From NCBI GenBank assembly GCA_002480525.1, contig DLCH01000014.1, positions 7,210-28,986 on the forward strand: a stretch of DNA of 21,777 nucleotides, read 5' to 3'. This DNA comes from Gammaproteobacteria bacterium UBA7803 (lineage in GTDB: Bacteria > Pseudomonadota > Gammaproteobacteria > Pseudomonadales > Azotimanducaceae). Shown here one piece after another: positions 8,077 through 15,420 of the stretch (positions within the stretch are counted from its first letter, which is position 1; every line of letters begins with the position of its first letter). The notes below the pieces were generated by a model. It saw nothing but the letters and a program-made list of their open reading frames with translations. It was not told the origin of the DNA and did no database searches. Position numbers and translations under genes: made by a program.

Positions 8077-10440
8077 CTAGTCGGCGCCGAGATTGAACGT
8101 CACCGACGCGTAGTAGGTTCTCGGCCGTACCGGCTGGCCGAAGCTCAGGCCGAACGTGGCGAACGGCGTCGCCGACTGATAGTAGAACTCGTCGGTGGCG
8201 TTGCGCACGCCGGCGCCGATCTCCCAGCGCCCGTCGCCGGACAGGTAGCTGCCGCTGAGGTTCAGATTACGGTAGTCGTCGATGAGAAGCTCTTCGATGT
8301 TCTCGGCGCGGGAGTAGTAATCGTCCTTCATGACGAAGTCCGCGCGCAGGGACAGCCGCGCGCCGTTGTCGAGCGGCATCTCGTACCGGGCCATCATCGA
8401 CAGCGTCCAGTCCGGCGTGTTCGGCAGGTCGCTGTCCTCGTCGATCACCACCGTGTTGGACACCAGCACGCCGCGCAGGCTGTCGATCTCGTCGTCCAGC
8501 AGGCCGGCGTTCACGCCGATGGTCAGGCGTTCCGTCAGCAGCGCCGACAGCTCCAGCTCGAGCCCCTGAATGGTGGCGTCACCGAGGTTCTCCTTGGTCG
8601 ACGACGTGGCGACCTCGTTGCTGGAGGCATTGATCTGCATGTCCTCGTAGTCCATCAGGAACGCCGAGGCGTTGAGCCGCATCCGCCCGTCCAGCAGGGT
8701 GGACTTCATGCCGATCTCGTAATTGGTGACGTACTCGGGATCGTAGTTCGGCAGCGGGTCGGGCACCACACCGGTGAACCGCGCCGCGTAGCTGCCGTCG
8801 CGGTAGCCCTCGGAATACGTGGCGTACAGCATCACGCTGTCGGTGGCGTCCCAGGACAGCGACACCAGCGGCGTGGTCTCGGTGGTCTTCAGCTTGCCGG
8901 ACTGGTCCGAGATCGGTCCGACCCGCCGCTCCGTGACCAGGTTGAAGTCCTTGTTGCTCTCGGTGTAGCGCGCGCCCACCGTCAGCGTCAGCACGTCGGT
9001 GAGATCGAAATTGACCTGGCCGAACACCGCCTGGCTGTCGTTGTCGATGTACCGGTCGAGATACTGGAAGAAGAAATCCGGCGGCGCCGACAGCGGCGGC
9101 GCGAAGGCGATCTGATTGAAGATCGCCTCGCGGCCTTCCTCCTCGAAGTAGTACAGGCCGACCACGTAGTTCATGCGGCCGTCCATGGCGTCGCCGGCGA
9201 GCTGCAGCTCCTGAGACCACTGCTCCTGGGTGTACTCGTCGTGGTTGTTGGCGAACAGCAGGTACGGCGAGAAGTCGATGTCGTTGAAGAAGTGGATGTC
9301 GAATTCCCGATAGGACGTGATCGACTTGAGCTCCACCTCGCCGAGCCGCCAGGTGGCCGTCAGGTTGCCCCCCCACACCTCGACGCTCTGCTCCGGCGTG
9401 ATCTTGGTGCCGGCGTTGTCGGTGTACACCGAGTTCACCGCGTACGGGTCGCCGGAGTTCCACACCGGGCCGTAGCAGGCGCTGTTGGTCGCCTGGCCGA
9501 CGCCGGTCGTGCAGGACGCCGGGTCGCCGCTGTACAGGGTGTTGAAGAAATTGGCGAAGGTCTGCACCGGCGGGCCGAGCGTGATCACCTCGCCGTTGAA
9601 GCCGGCGATGCCGTTGATGGGCGACACCGCGCCAGGCGTCTCGGTGGACTTGGAATAGTCGAGCGCGAAATCCACCTCGAAGTCGTCGGTGAGGTCGGCC
9701 AGGATCCGGGTCCGTACACCCCAGATGTCGTCGCTGCCGAGTTCCAGATCCTCGTACTGCAGGGCTTCGACGTAGCCGTCGCGTTCGCGCCGGAAGGCGC
9801 TGAAGCGTCCCGCGGCCCGCTCGCCCAGCGGCACGTTGACGGTGGCGCGCGCCTCCAGATAGTCGTCGGAACCGGCGGAGACCTGCACCGATCCGCCGAC
9901 GTCCCGGCCCGGCCGGCGGGAGATGATGTTGACCGCGCCGCCGATGGTGTTGCGGCCGAACAGCGTGCCCTGGGGGCCGCGCAGCACCTCCACCCGCTCG
10001 ATGTCGATCAGGTCGAACACGCTGCCGATGTTGCGCCCCATGTAGACGCCATCCAGGTAGATGCCGACCGCCGGGTCCTCCACGGGAATGAAGTCGTTCT
10101 GCCCCATGCCGCGGATGAACACGATCGGCGATTTGACGCCGCTGGTGCCGCCGGCGGCCTCGAAGTGGACGTTGGGAACGGTCTGACCGATGGCGTCGAT
10201 CTTCATCCCGCCCTGCTCGAGCAGGTCCTCGCCGGTCAGCACGGACACCGCGACGGGAACGGACTGAAGGCTCTCCTCCCGGCGCCGCGCGGTGACGACG
10301 ATTTCCTCGAGCACCAGCGACGCTCCGCCGTCGCCGTCGGATGACGTGGCGGCCCCGGCGGTGAGCGGCACAACCAGCCCCCCCACGACCATGGCGCCTG
10401 ACAAGATCCCCCCCGTGAACACGCTGAACACCTGGCGCAT
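8077..10440 (-). CDS. TonB-dependent outer-membrane receptor
   Basis: Start at the ATG at 10440, preceded by AGGGGAGAG at good spacing; it gives 787 residues. The N-terminus has a signal peptide (MRQVFSVFTGGILSGAMVVG..., cleavage after about residue 30). A TonB box-like EIVVTAR lies at residues 46-52, then the plug domain (about 55-170) with VFIRGMGQN, VGIYLDGVYMGR, IERVEVLRGPQGTLFGRN and GGAVNIISRRPG, all standard. The rest is the beta-barrel, with alternating polar and aromatic strands to the terminal strand YYASVTFNLGAD. Family knowledge: it imports a scarce or bulky ligand into the periplasm using TonB/ExbBD energy. Linkage with a monooxygenase and a DUF3604 protein suggests an organic carbon substrate rather than a siderophore, but that is inference. 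First gene of the operon, with MarR divergent. Confidence 0.95.
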   Translation of the reverse strand: MRQVFSVFTGGILSGAMVVGGLVVPLTAGAATSSDGDGGASLVLEEIVVTARRREESLQSVPVAVSVLTGEDLLEQGGMKIDAIGQTVPNVHFEAAGGTSGVKSPIVFIRGMGQNDFIPVEDPAVGIYLDGVYMGRNIGSVFDLIDIERVEVLRGPQGTLFGRNTIGGAVNIISRRPGRDVGGSVQVSAGSDDYLEARATVNVPLGERAAGRFSAFRRERDGYVEALQYEDLELGSDDIWGVRTRILADLTDDFEVDFALDYSKSTETPGAVSPINGIAGFNGEVITLGPPVQTFANFFNTLYSGDPASCTTGVGQATNSACYGPVWNSGDPYAVNSVYTDNAGTKITPEQSVEVWGGNLTATWRLGEVELKSITSYREFDIHFFNDIDFSPYLLFANNHDEYTQEQWSQELQLAGDAMDGRMNYVVGLYYFEEEGREAIFNQIAFAPPLSAPPDFFFQYLDRYIDNDSQAVFGQVNFDLTDVLTLTVGARYTESNKDFNLVTERRVGPISDQSGKLKTTETTPLVSLSWDATDSVMLYATYSEGYRDGSYAARFTGVVPDPLPNYDPEYVTNYEIGMKSTLLDGRMRLNASAFLMDYEDMQINASSNEVATSSTKENLGDATIQGLELELSALLTERLTIGVNAGLLDDEIDSLRGVLVSNTVVIDEDSDLPNTPDWTLSMMARYEMPLDNGARLSLRADFVMKDDYYSRAENIEELLIDDYRNLNLSGSYLSGDGRWEIGAGVRNATDEFYYQSATPFATFGLSFGQPVRPRTYYASVTFNLGAD

Positions 10441-10512
10441 CGCCGCTCTCCCCTGATCTGATTCCGGATCCCGCCTTCCGGCACCCCGCAACGCACTCGC
10501 CCCTCGGCATTG

Positions 10513-10528
10513 ACTTAGGGTGCTAAGT
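10513..10528. promoter_or_regulatory. Inverted repeat, probable MarR-type operator
   Basis: ACTTAG-GGTG-CTAAGT is a perfect 6+4+6 inverted repeat in the intergenic space between the divergent receptor operon and marR-like gene. It coincides with the expected transcription start of the minus-strand promoter (-10 at 10538-10533), a position where a bound dimer would block transcription. MarR proteins commonly repress the divergent gene and themselves from such sites. Confidence 0.5.
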
Positions 10529-10532
10529 ATCG

Positions 10533-10561
10533 ACTCTACTGTCCTGATTGATCTTGGTCAA
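10533..10561 (-). promoter_or_regulatory. Predicted sigma-70 promoter of the receptor operon
   Basis: Reading the minus strand, TTGACC (10561-10556; 5 of 6 to consensus) and TAGAGT (10538-10533; 4 of 6) are separated by exactly 17 bases. Start would be near 10526, giving a leader of about 86 bases to the ATG at 10440. A second imperfect inverted repeat, TTGATC-TT-GGTCAA (10548-10561), overlaps the -35. Confidence 0.5.
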
Positions 10562-10645
10562 TGCAGTTTACCTTGCAATGTGGTCGTGCCTCCCGCCGGT
10601 CCTGCGGTTAAGCTGGAGAGCGCACTCGAAACGCCACGAGGGAAG

Positions 10646-11179
10646 ATGCCTGCCGATCCGGCCGAGGAGCCCACCGCACCGCACGACCCGTCCAGCCCGC
10701 CGACCTCCGACGGCCCCGCGCCGCGGGACGACTGGTTCAGCCATACCCTGCCCCGCACGCTGCTCTACGCCTACACCTGGGTCGACGATGGACTGCAGAA
10801 CTACATGCGGGCCCACGCGGCCTTCGCCCTGCCCCGGGCCCAGTCCATGCTCATGGTCTGCATCGGCGACGGCGTGCACCGCCAGTCCGAGATGGCGAAG
10901 ATCCTCAAGGTCAGCAAGCAGGCGATTCGGCAGGGCATCCGCGAGCTCGAGCAGAAAGGCCTGGTGGAGATCGTCGCCGACCCGGACAACCAGCGCAGCC
11001 GGCTCGTCCAGTTCACCGAGGAGGGCCGCAGCATCCGCGAGACGGCCCGCCGGGGCATCTTCGAAGTGGAGAAACAGCTCGAGCAGCGCATCGGCGCCGA
11101 CAACGTGCGCCGGCTGCAGCAGATTCTCGAGGCCGGCTGGGGCGCCGCGCCCGACTTCCGGGACAGTCCGGATCCCTAG
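10646..11179 (+). CDS. MarR-family winged-helix transcriptional regulator
   Basis: The ATG at 10646 is preferred because GAGGGAAG lies directly upstream; the frame is open from 10520 but that start lies inside the operator/promoter region. The product is 177 residues. After a Pro/Asp-rich, probably disordered tail (1-30) come a helical region (33-65) and a winged helix-turn-helix (about 66-130): QSEMAKILKVSKQAIRQGIRELEQKG with the recognition helix near 88-102, and the wing IVADPDNQRSRLVQFT. A C-terminal helix (135-163) would complete the dimer interface. Family knowledge: MarR proteins are usually repressors released by small, often phenolic or lipophilic ligands. Divergence from the receptor operon and the inverted repeat between them point to that operon as target. 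Confidence 0.88.
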   Translation: MPADPAEEPTAPHDPSSPPTSDGPAPRDDWFSHTLPRTLLYAYTWVDDGLQNYMRAHAAFALPRAQSMLMVCIGDGVHRQSEMAKILKVSKQAIRQGIRELEQKGLVEIVADPDNQRSRLVQFTEEGRSIRETARRGIFEVEKQLEQRIGADNVRRLQQILEAGWGAAPDFRDSPDP

Positions 11180-11185
11180 TGTCGT

Positions 11186-11238
11186 GCGCCGCCGTCCGCG
11201 GGGCGGCGGCGCCGAGCCGCCCGGCCACGCCGGCCGGG
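11186..11238 (+). terminator. Tandem GC-rich hairpins after the MarR gene
   Basis: Two stem-loops follow the stop: 11186-11194 pairs with 11204-11212 (9 bases, exact), and 11220-11226 pairs with 11232-11238 (CCCGGCC/GGCCGGG). No T run follows. They probably separate the regulator transcript from the downstream operon, either as Rho-independent-like structures or transcript-end stabilisers. Confidence 0.4.
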
Positions 11239-11289
11239 ATGCTACAGTAGCCCGATCCGGAGAAGGGATCGCACAGAGGGGGAAACGTC

Positions 11290-11829
11290 ATGCTGAGGAT
11301 CACGCTGCAGATCCTGGGCCTGCTGGCCGTGCTGCTGGGCGCGACCATCGTCACCTTGAAGATCAAGCACCAGGACGGCGACGGGCCGTCCATCCTGTTT
11401 CCAGGCGGCGCGCTGGTTTCCGGCGAGCTGCACGAGGGGCCGGAGCCGGACTGGGGTTTCACCGACGACGTCTACGTCATCGAGCTGCAGCTCGAGAACC
11501 CGCCGACCTCCCGCCGGATCTTCGTGATGGAGAGCGACGGCCGCCTGTTCGTGCCCTCGGGCTACATGCGCTCCTTCCTCGGCCGCCTGTGGAAGGACTG
11601 GGCCTTCGAGGCCGACGCCGGCCGCAGCCTCGCCGTCGCCAGGATCGACGGGGTGCGCTACGAACGCCGCCTGGTGCGGGTGACCGACCCCGAGATCGTC
11701 GACGGCGTGGCGGTGAAGATGGCGGAGAAGTACGCCGGCGGGGCGCAGCCGGACACCGTGGCGCAGATCGAACGCAGCATCGCGGACGGCGACACCTGGA
11801 TCTTCGAGCTGGCGCCCCGGGACGCCTAG
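11290..11829 (+). CDS. Membrane-anchored protein of unknown function, 179 aa
   Basis: Starts at the ATG at 11290 after GAGGGGGAAA. One N-terminal hydrophobic segment (about residues 4-24, LQILGLLAVLLGATIVTL) with positively charged residues behind it, then a soluble domain of about 150 residues with alternating strands (DDVYVIELQLENPPTSRRIFV, RLFVPSG, YERRLVRVTD). I do not recognise a named domain. The order of motifs (W, then a strand of alternating hydrophobics, then G-x-x-Y-x-x-x-x-VR-x-TD, then KY) resembles that of the shorter protein at 19400-19867, so the two may be distant paralogues; the beta-rich pattern recalls split-barrel proteins but this is only a guess. First gene of a three-gene operon, 13 bases before the next start. 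The near-palindrome GCTACAGTAGC at 11241-11251 may include its -10 (TACAGT). Confidence 0.8.
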   Translation: MLRITLQILGLLAVLLGATIVTLKIKHQDGDGPSILFPGGALVSGELHEGPEPDWGFTDDVYVIELQLENPPTSRRIFVMESDGRLFVPSGYMRSFLGRLWKDWAFEADAGRSLAVARIDGVRYERRLVRVTDPEIVDGVAVKMAEKYAGGAQPDTVAQIERSIADGDTWIFELAPRDA

Positions 11830-11842
11830 GGAGGACACGACG

Positions 11843-11977
11843 ATGACCACCAGACACTATCTCATCACCATGCTGGCGGTGACCGCCCTCTGGGTCGTGG
11901 CGCTGCTCACCGTTCCCCCGTTCGCCCGGCTGGTCGAGCAGCTCATGCTGTGGTTCCTGTCGACCAACGCCGGATGA
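11843..11977 (+). CDS. Single-pass membrane microprotein, 44 aa
   Basis: ATG at 11843 is preceded by AGGGAGG at good spacing, and the frame ends with TGA at 11975-11977. The peptide starts MTTRHYLITML and has a hydrophobic core AVTALWVVALLTVPPF (about residues 11-26) and an amphipathic tail (ARLVEQLMLWFL). The Arg near the N-terminus suggests N-in. Its stop overlaps the next start as ATGA (11974-11977), so the downstream gene is probably translated by coupling. Strong ribosome binding site, tight operon packing and a credible membrane helix argue for a real gene. Function unknown; it could be a subunit or regulator of the neighbouring membrane proteins. Confidence 0.7.
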   Translation: MTTRHYLITMLAVTALWVVALLTVPPFARLVEQLMLWFLSTNAG

Positions 11978-12858
11978 GCGGCATGACCCGGGACGACGTC
12001 CAGGCGCTGCTGGCGATTCCCGCCATCCTGCTGGCGGGCGTGCTGCTGACCCTGGCCGGGGCGGCCGGCGGCTCCCGGGCCGGCGGCGTCCCCGTGTTCG
12101 CCCTGTGCGCTCTGCTCTGCTTCGCCGTCAACTGGATCGTGTTCGTGCCGTCCTTTCTGGCGCGCACCGAGCACTACTTCGATCTGACCGGCAGCCTCAC
12201 CTACGTCTCCGCCGTGATGCTCGCGGTCTACCTGACGGACAGCCTGGATGCCCGCAGCGTTCTGCTCGCGGCCCTGATCGTGATCTGGGCCGGCCGCCTC
12301 GGCGCGTTCCTGTTCGCCCGGGTGCGCCGCGAAGGCAAAGACGGCCGCTTCGACCAGATCAAACGCTCGCTGCCGCGCTTCCTGATGGTGTGGACCCTGC
12401 AGGGCCTGTGGGTGCTGACGACCGCCGCCTGCGCGCTCGCCGCGATCACCGCCGCGCAGGGCGCCCCGCTGGGCGCGATCGCCGCGGCCGGCACGCTGCT
12501 GTGGCTGGTCGGCTTCGCGCTGGAGGTCATCGCGGATCGCCAGAAGTCGGCCTTCCGCGCCGATCCGGCGAACGCGGGCCGCTTCATCGACCGCGGCGTC
12601 TGGACCTGGTCACGCCACCCGAACTATGCCGGCGAGATCCTGCTGTGGACCGGCATCGCCGTCATCGCCTATCCGGCGCTGAGCGGCTGGCAGCTCGTCA
12701 CCCTGATTTCGCCGGTCTTCGTCTACCTGCTGCTCACCCGCATCAGCGGCGTGCCCATGCTGGAACGGCGGGCCGACCGGCGCTGGGGCGACGATCCCGA
12801 CTACCAGGCGTACAAGGCGCGCACGCCGGTGCTCTGGCCGGTTCCGGGCCGGCGCTGA
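11974..12858 (+). CDS. DUF1295 family membrane protein (steroid 5-alpha-reductase C-terminal-like)
   Basis: The start is placed at the ATG at 11974 inside the ATGA overlap with the microprotein; a further ATG at 11983 and a GTG at 11950 are alternatives. The 294-residue protein has about seven hydrophobic segments and the DUF1295 signature near its C-terminus: WTWSRHPNYAGEILLWTGI (about residues 210-228) followed by helices and GVPMLERRADRRWGDDPDYQAYK. ADRQKSAFRADPAN (187-200) is also typical. Family knowledge: the His-Pro-Asn-Tyr motif is shared with steroid 5-alpha-reductases and isoprenylcysteine methyltransferases, where it helps bind NADPH or S-adenosylmethionine; bacterial DUF1295 reactions are mostly unassigned. 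A reductase of a lipid or sterol-like enone is a plausible but unproven role. Confidence 0.9.
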   Translation: MSGMTRDDVQALLAIPAILLAGVLLTLAGAAGGSRAGGVPVFALCALLCFAVNWIVFVPSFLARTEHYFDLTGSLTYVSAVMLAVYLTDSLDARSVLLAALIVIWAGRLGAFLFARVRREGKDGRFDQIKRSLPRFLMVWTLQGLWVLTTAACALAAITAAQGAPLGAIAAAGTLLWLVGFALEVIADRQKSAFRADPANAGRFIDRGVWTWSRHPNYAGEILLWTGIAVIAYPALSGWQLVTLISPVFVYLLLTRISGVPMLERRADRRWGDDPDYQAYKARTPVLWPVPGRR

Positions 12859-12875
12859 CCGCCCGCGCCGGGCGG
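12859..12875. terminator. Hairpin between convergent DUF1295 and P450 genes
   Basis: CCGCCCG (12859-12865) and CGGGCGG (12869-12875) form a perfect 7-base stem around CGC immediately after the DUF1295 stop and 22 bases from the convergent P450 stop. No T run. A possible two-way terminator. Confidence 0.35.
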
Positions 12876-12897
12876 GTGCCCGGCGGCAGGCGCCAGG

Positions 12898-14166
12898 TCA
12901 GTACGGATGCACCCGCACCGGCAGCTCGGCGTAGCCCTTGATGAAGTTGGACGGCACCCGCACCGGCTCGCCCACCACCTCGACGGTGTGGAAGCGCGCC
13001 ATGATCTCCTCCCACAGCACCCGGAGCTGCATTTCCGCCAGCCGGTTGCCCATGCAGCGGTGCAGGCCGTAGCCGAAGGACAGATGCTCGCGGGCATTGG
13101 GCCGGTCGATGATCAGCCGGTCGGCATCCTCGAACACGTCCGCGTCGCGGTTGCCGGACACGTACCACATCACCACCTTGTCGCCCCGACGAATGGTTCT
13201 GCCGTGGAAGTCCACGTCGGTGAGCGCCGTCCGGCGCATGTGCGCCAGCGGCGTCTGCCAGCGGATGATCTCGGCGACCATGTTGGGTATCAGTCTGGCG
13301 TCGCCCCGGGCCACGCCGGCGCGCAGCTTGTCGTACTCCTCCGGAAACCGGTTCAGCGCCAGCACGCCCCCGGAGATGGAATTGCGCGTGGTGTCGTTGC
13401 CGCCGACGATCAGCAGGGTGACGTTGCCGAGCAGCTCCATCGGCGGCATGTTCCGGGTCTTCGGATCCTGGGCGAGCATGGTGATCAGATCGAAGCCCTG
13501 ATGCGCCGGGTCCTTGCGGGCTTCGAACAGCTCGGTGAAGCGGGCGAGGCAGTCCATCATCTCGCGGCGGGTCTCCTCCCAGCTCGACACCAGCCCGGAG
13601 CGCGGCCCCAGGGTGCTGACGTCGGACCACCAGGTGAGCTTGCGCCGCTCCTCGAACGGAAAGTCGAACAGGGTGGCCAGCATCCGGGTGGTCAGCTCCA
13701 CCGACACCCGCTGCACCCAGTTGAAGGTCTCGCCCACCGGCAGCCCGTCGAGAATCTCGCCGACCCGGCTGCGGATCAGCGGCTCCATCTCCGCCAGGTT
13801 GCGCGGACCCACCACCGGCGCCACCACCTTGCGCTGCTCGTCGTGCTTCGGCGGGTCCATGGCGATGAACTGGTCGAACTGGAACTCGTCGGCCGCATCG
13901 ATGATGGTGATGTTCTGCTGGGACGAGAACCGCTCGTGATCCGCGTCGACGTCCTTGATGTGCCGGTGGCGGGTGATGGACCAGTAGGGTCCGTAGCGGC
14001 TGTCGGCGTGGTAGTGGATCGGGTCGTCCCGCCGCAGCCGCTCGAAGAACGGCTCGTGGACGTCCTGCCGGAACAGGTGGAAGTTGGAGACGTCCAGCTC
14101 GTCCAGGTCGGCCGAGAAAGCGAAATCCCGGGCCGAAGCGAGATCCGATTGCGCGTAGTCGAACAT
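12898..14166 (-). CDS. Cytochrome P450, CYP153-like (first copy)
   Basis: ATG at 14166 follows AGGAGAGGG, giving 422 residues, a normal length for a soluble class I bacterial P450. Haem-binding loop FGYGLHRCMGNRLAE has axial Cys371; ExxR is Glu299-Arg302 (EIIRWQTP); the I-helix oxygen-activation motif is GGNDTT (255-260). Blocks such as FIAMDPPKHDEQRKVV, VGETFNWVQRVSVELTTRML and LLIVGGNDTTRNSISGG are what I know from the CYP153 family of alkane and fatty-acid terminal hydroxylases. It needs ferredoxin and ferredoxin reductase, which are not adjacent. Last gene of an operon behind the amidohydrolase (59-base gap) and SDR. Strongly related to the P450 at 17925-19187. Family identification is from memory of motifs, so a neighbouring CYP family is possible. 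Confidence 0.92.
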   Translation of the reverse strand: MFDYAQSDLASARDFAFSADLDELDVSNFHLFRQDVHEPFFERLRRDDPIHYHADSRYGPYWSITRHRHIKDVDADHERFSSQQNITIIDAADEFQFDQFIAMDPPKHDEQRKVVAPVVGPRNLAEMEPLIRSRVGEILDGLPVGETFNWVQRVSVELTTRMLATLFDFPFEERRKLTWWSDVSTLGPRSGLVSSWEETRREMMDCLARFTELFEARKDPAHQGFDLITMLAQDPKTRNMPPMELLGNVTLLIVGGNDTTRNSISGGVLALNRFPEEYDKLRAGVARGDARLIPNMVAEIIRWQTPLAHMRRTALTDVDFHGRTIRRGDKVVMWYVSGNRDADVFEDADRLIIDRPNAREHLSFGYGLHRCMGNRLAEMQLRVLWEEIMARFHTVEVVGEPVRVPSNFIKGYAELPVRVHPY

Positions 14167-14225
14167 GCTGGCGACCCTCTCCTGCGTTCCCCTCGGGGCC
14201 GAGTATAGGGCTGCCGCCGACCGGT

Positions 14226-15380
14226 TCAATCCATGCGGAACAGCTCCAGCGCCGTCCGGCCGACGATCTTCTGGGCGTTCTCGACGCTGGTGGCGTCGAA
14301 CACCGCCTGGATCGAGCTGCGCGTGTAGCCGAAGGTGCTCTCCTGATGGGGGTAGTCCGACGACCACAGACAGGTCTCCGGACCGATCCGGTCGAGCAGC
14401 GACAGGCCCACGGGGTCGGTCATGAAGGTGGCATAGCAGTGGTTGCGCCAGTACCAGCTCGGCGCGTGCTCCAGCTTCGGATTCATCGCGGTGCGGAAAT
14501 GGGTGGCCGCCATGTCCGCGTCGTGCAGCATGCTGGCGACCCAGGTCAGGCCGCCCTCCACGAACACCGCCTTCAGCTTCGGGAACCGGTCGAACACGCC
14601 GGCGAAGGTCAGCGACGCCCACTGATTGCGGAAGCCCTGCATCTGGGTGAGCAGGGAGATGCCGGCGGCGCCCGGTTTGCCGGAGGGAATGGCCTCGCCG
14701 ATGTGGAACGCCAGCGGGATGCCCGAGTCGGCGATGGCGCCGTACAGCGTGTCCATCTCCGGGTTGTTGTAGTGGATCTTGCGGCCCTCGGCATCGAGGC
14801 CCGGCTTCAGCGGCACCATCAGCGCCCGGGCGCCCAGCGCCCTGCAGCGTTCCACCGACTCGGCGGCGGCGGCCATGTCCCAGTAGTTGGGCACCATCAC
14901 CGGGTAGAGCCGGCCGGGCGCCTCGGCACAGCGCTCGGCGATGGCCTCGTTGTAGATGCCGAACACCAGTTCGCGGTTCTGCATCTCGCCGAACATGAAC
15001 AGGCCGAACAGCCGCTGCGGGAAGATCAGCTCCTTCTCGACACCCTCCACGTCGAGATCCGCGAGGCGCGCCGGAATGTCGTCGAGCCCCGGCGTGCACT
15101 CCATGGACTCGCACAGGAACTCGGCGATGTTCGGCGGCGTCATGGGCTTGTCGCCGAGCCGGAAGTCGAAGCGTCCGTCGAGGAACTGCATGCGCGGCTC
15201 CTGATCGGCGAGTTCCGGCGGGAACCGGCCGTGCCAGTAGTCGCGCTCGATCAGGTGGCTGTCCGCCGAGACGATCACCGTGCCCGCCGGCCAGGGTTTC
15301 GTCGCCGCCTGGGGCCGCCGCTTGGGCGAGACCTCGATGTCGATCTGCTCGGGAATCTCGAGAACGTAGCTGTCGCTCAT
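14226..15380 (-). CDS. Amidohydrolase family 2 (PF04909-type, ACMSD-like) metal-dependent hydrolase
   Basis: A 384-residue cytosolic protein, ATG at 15380 with AGAGGAAA upstream. TIM-barrel amidohydrolase features: the first metal motif IVSADSHLIE (Asp40, His42), IPLAFHIGEA with a later His, and the C-terminal SSDYPHQESTFG (about residues 325-336) holding the essential metal Asp. The arrangement is that of the amidohydrolase 2/ACMSD group, whose members hydrolyse or decarboxylate ring-derived acids, and which often appears in aromatic, terpenoid or sterol degradation clusters with an 'LPDVDH/SADSH' start. The middle gene of the SDR-amidohydrolase-P450 operon (40-base gap upstream). Exact substrate not predictable; both C-C lyase (decarboxylase) and hydrolase are open. 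Confidence 0.88.
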   Translation of the reverse strand: MSDSYVLEIPEQIDIEVSPKRRPQAATKPWPAGTVIVSADSHLIERDYWHGRFPPELADQEPRMQFLDGRFDFRLGDKPMTPPNIAEFLCESMECTPGLDDIPARLADLDVEGVEKELIFPQRLFGLFMFGEMQNRELVFGIYNEAIAERCAEAPGRLYPVMVPNYWDMAAAAESVERCRALGARALMVPLKPGLDAEGRKIHYNNPEMDTLYGAIADSGIPLAFHIGEAIPSGKPGAAGISLLTQMQGFRNQWASLTFAGVFDRFPKLKAVFVEGGLTWVASMLHDADMAATHFRTAMNPKLEHAPSWYWRNHCYATFMTDPVGLSLLDRIGPETCLWSSDYPHQESTFGYTRSSIQAVFDATSVENAQKIVGRTALELFRMD

Positions 15381-15400
15381 GATCGTGGTTTCCTCTGTGT

Positions 15401-15420
15401 CGCCGGCGCGTTCGCCGGCG
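15401..15420. repeat. Intercistronic hairpin CGCCGGCG-CGTT-CGCCGGCG
   Basis: Two identical self-complementary octamers separated by CGTT fill the gap between the SDR stop and the amidohydrolase start. They can pair as an 8-base stem with a 4-base loop. Could attenuate or stabilise segments of the operon mRNA. No sign of a repeat family elsewhere in the window that I could see. Confidence 0.45.

Noticed and set aside
7897..10344. Long plus-strand open frame of about 815 codons opposite the receptor gene
   Set aside because: It is the antisense shadow of the GC-rich TonB receptor and monooxygenase genes. The translation is low-complexity Val/Arg/His/Gly-rich and lacks any domain pattern.
10520..11179. 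MarR protein starting at 10520
   Set aside because: That start is inside the proposed operator, and the extra 42 residues show no domain; the ATG at 10646 has a ribosome binding site.
12898..14166. First P450 as a steroid C26-hydroxylase (CYP125/CYP142)
   Set aside because: The sequence blocks I recognise are those of CYP153, and no steroid-specific KstR-type motif (TAGAACGTGTTCTA) was seen upstream; kept open in the findings because motif memory is not a phylogeny.
12907..14208. Plus-strand open frame of 433 codons opposite the first P450
   Set aside because: A shadow of the P450 on the other strand; the P450 shows all catalytic motifs, the shadow none.
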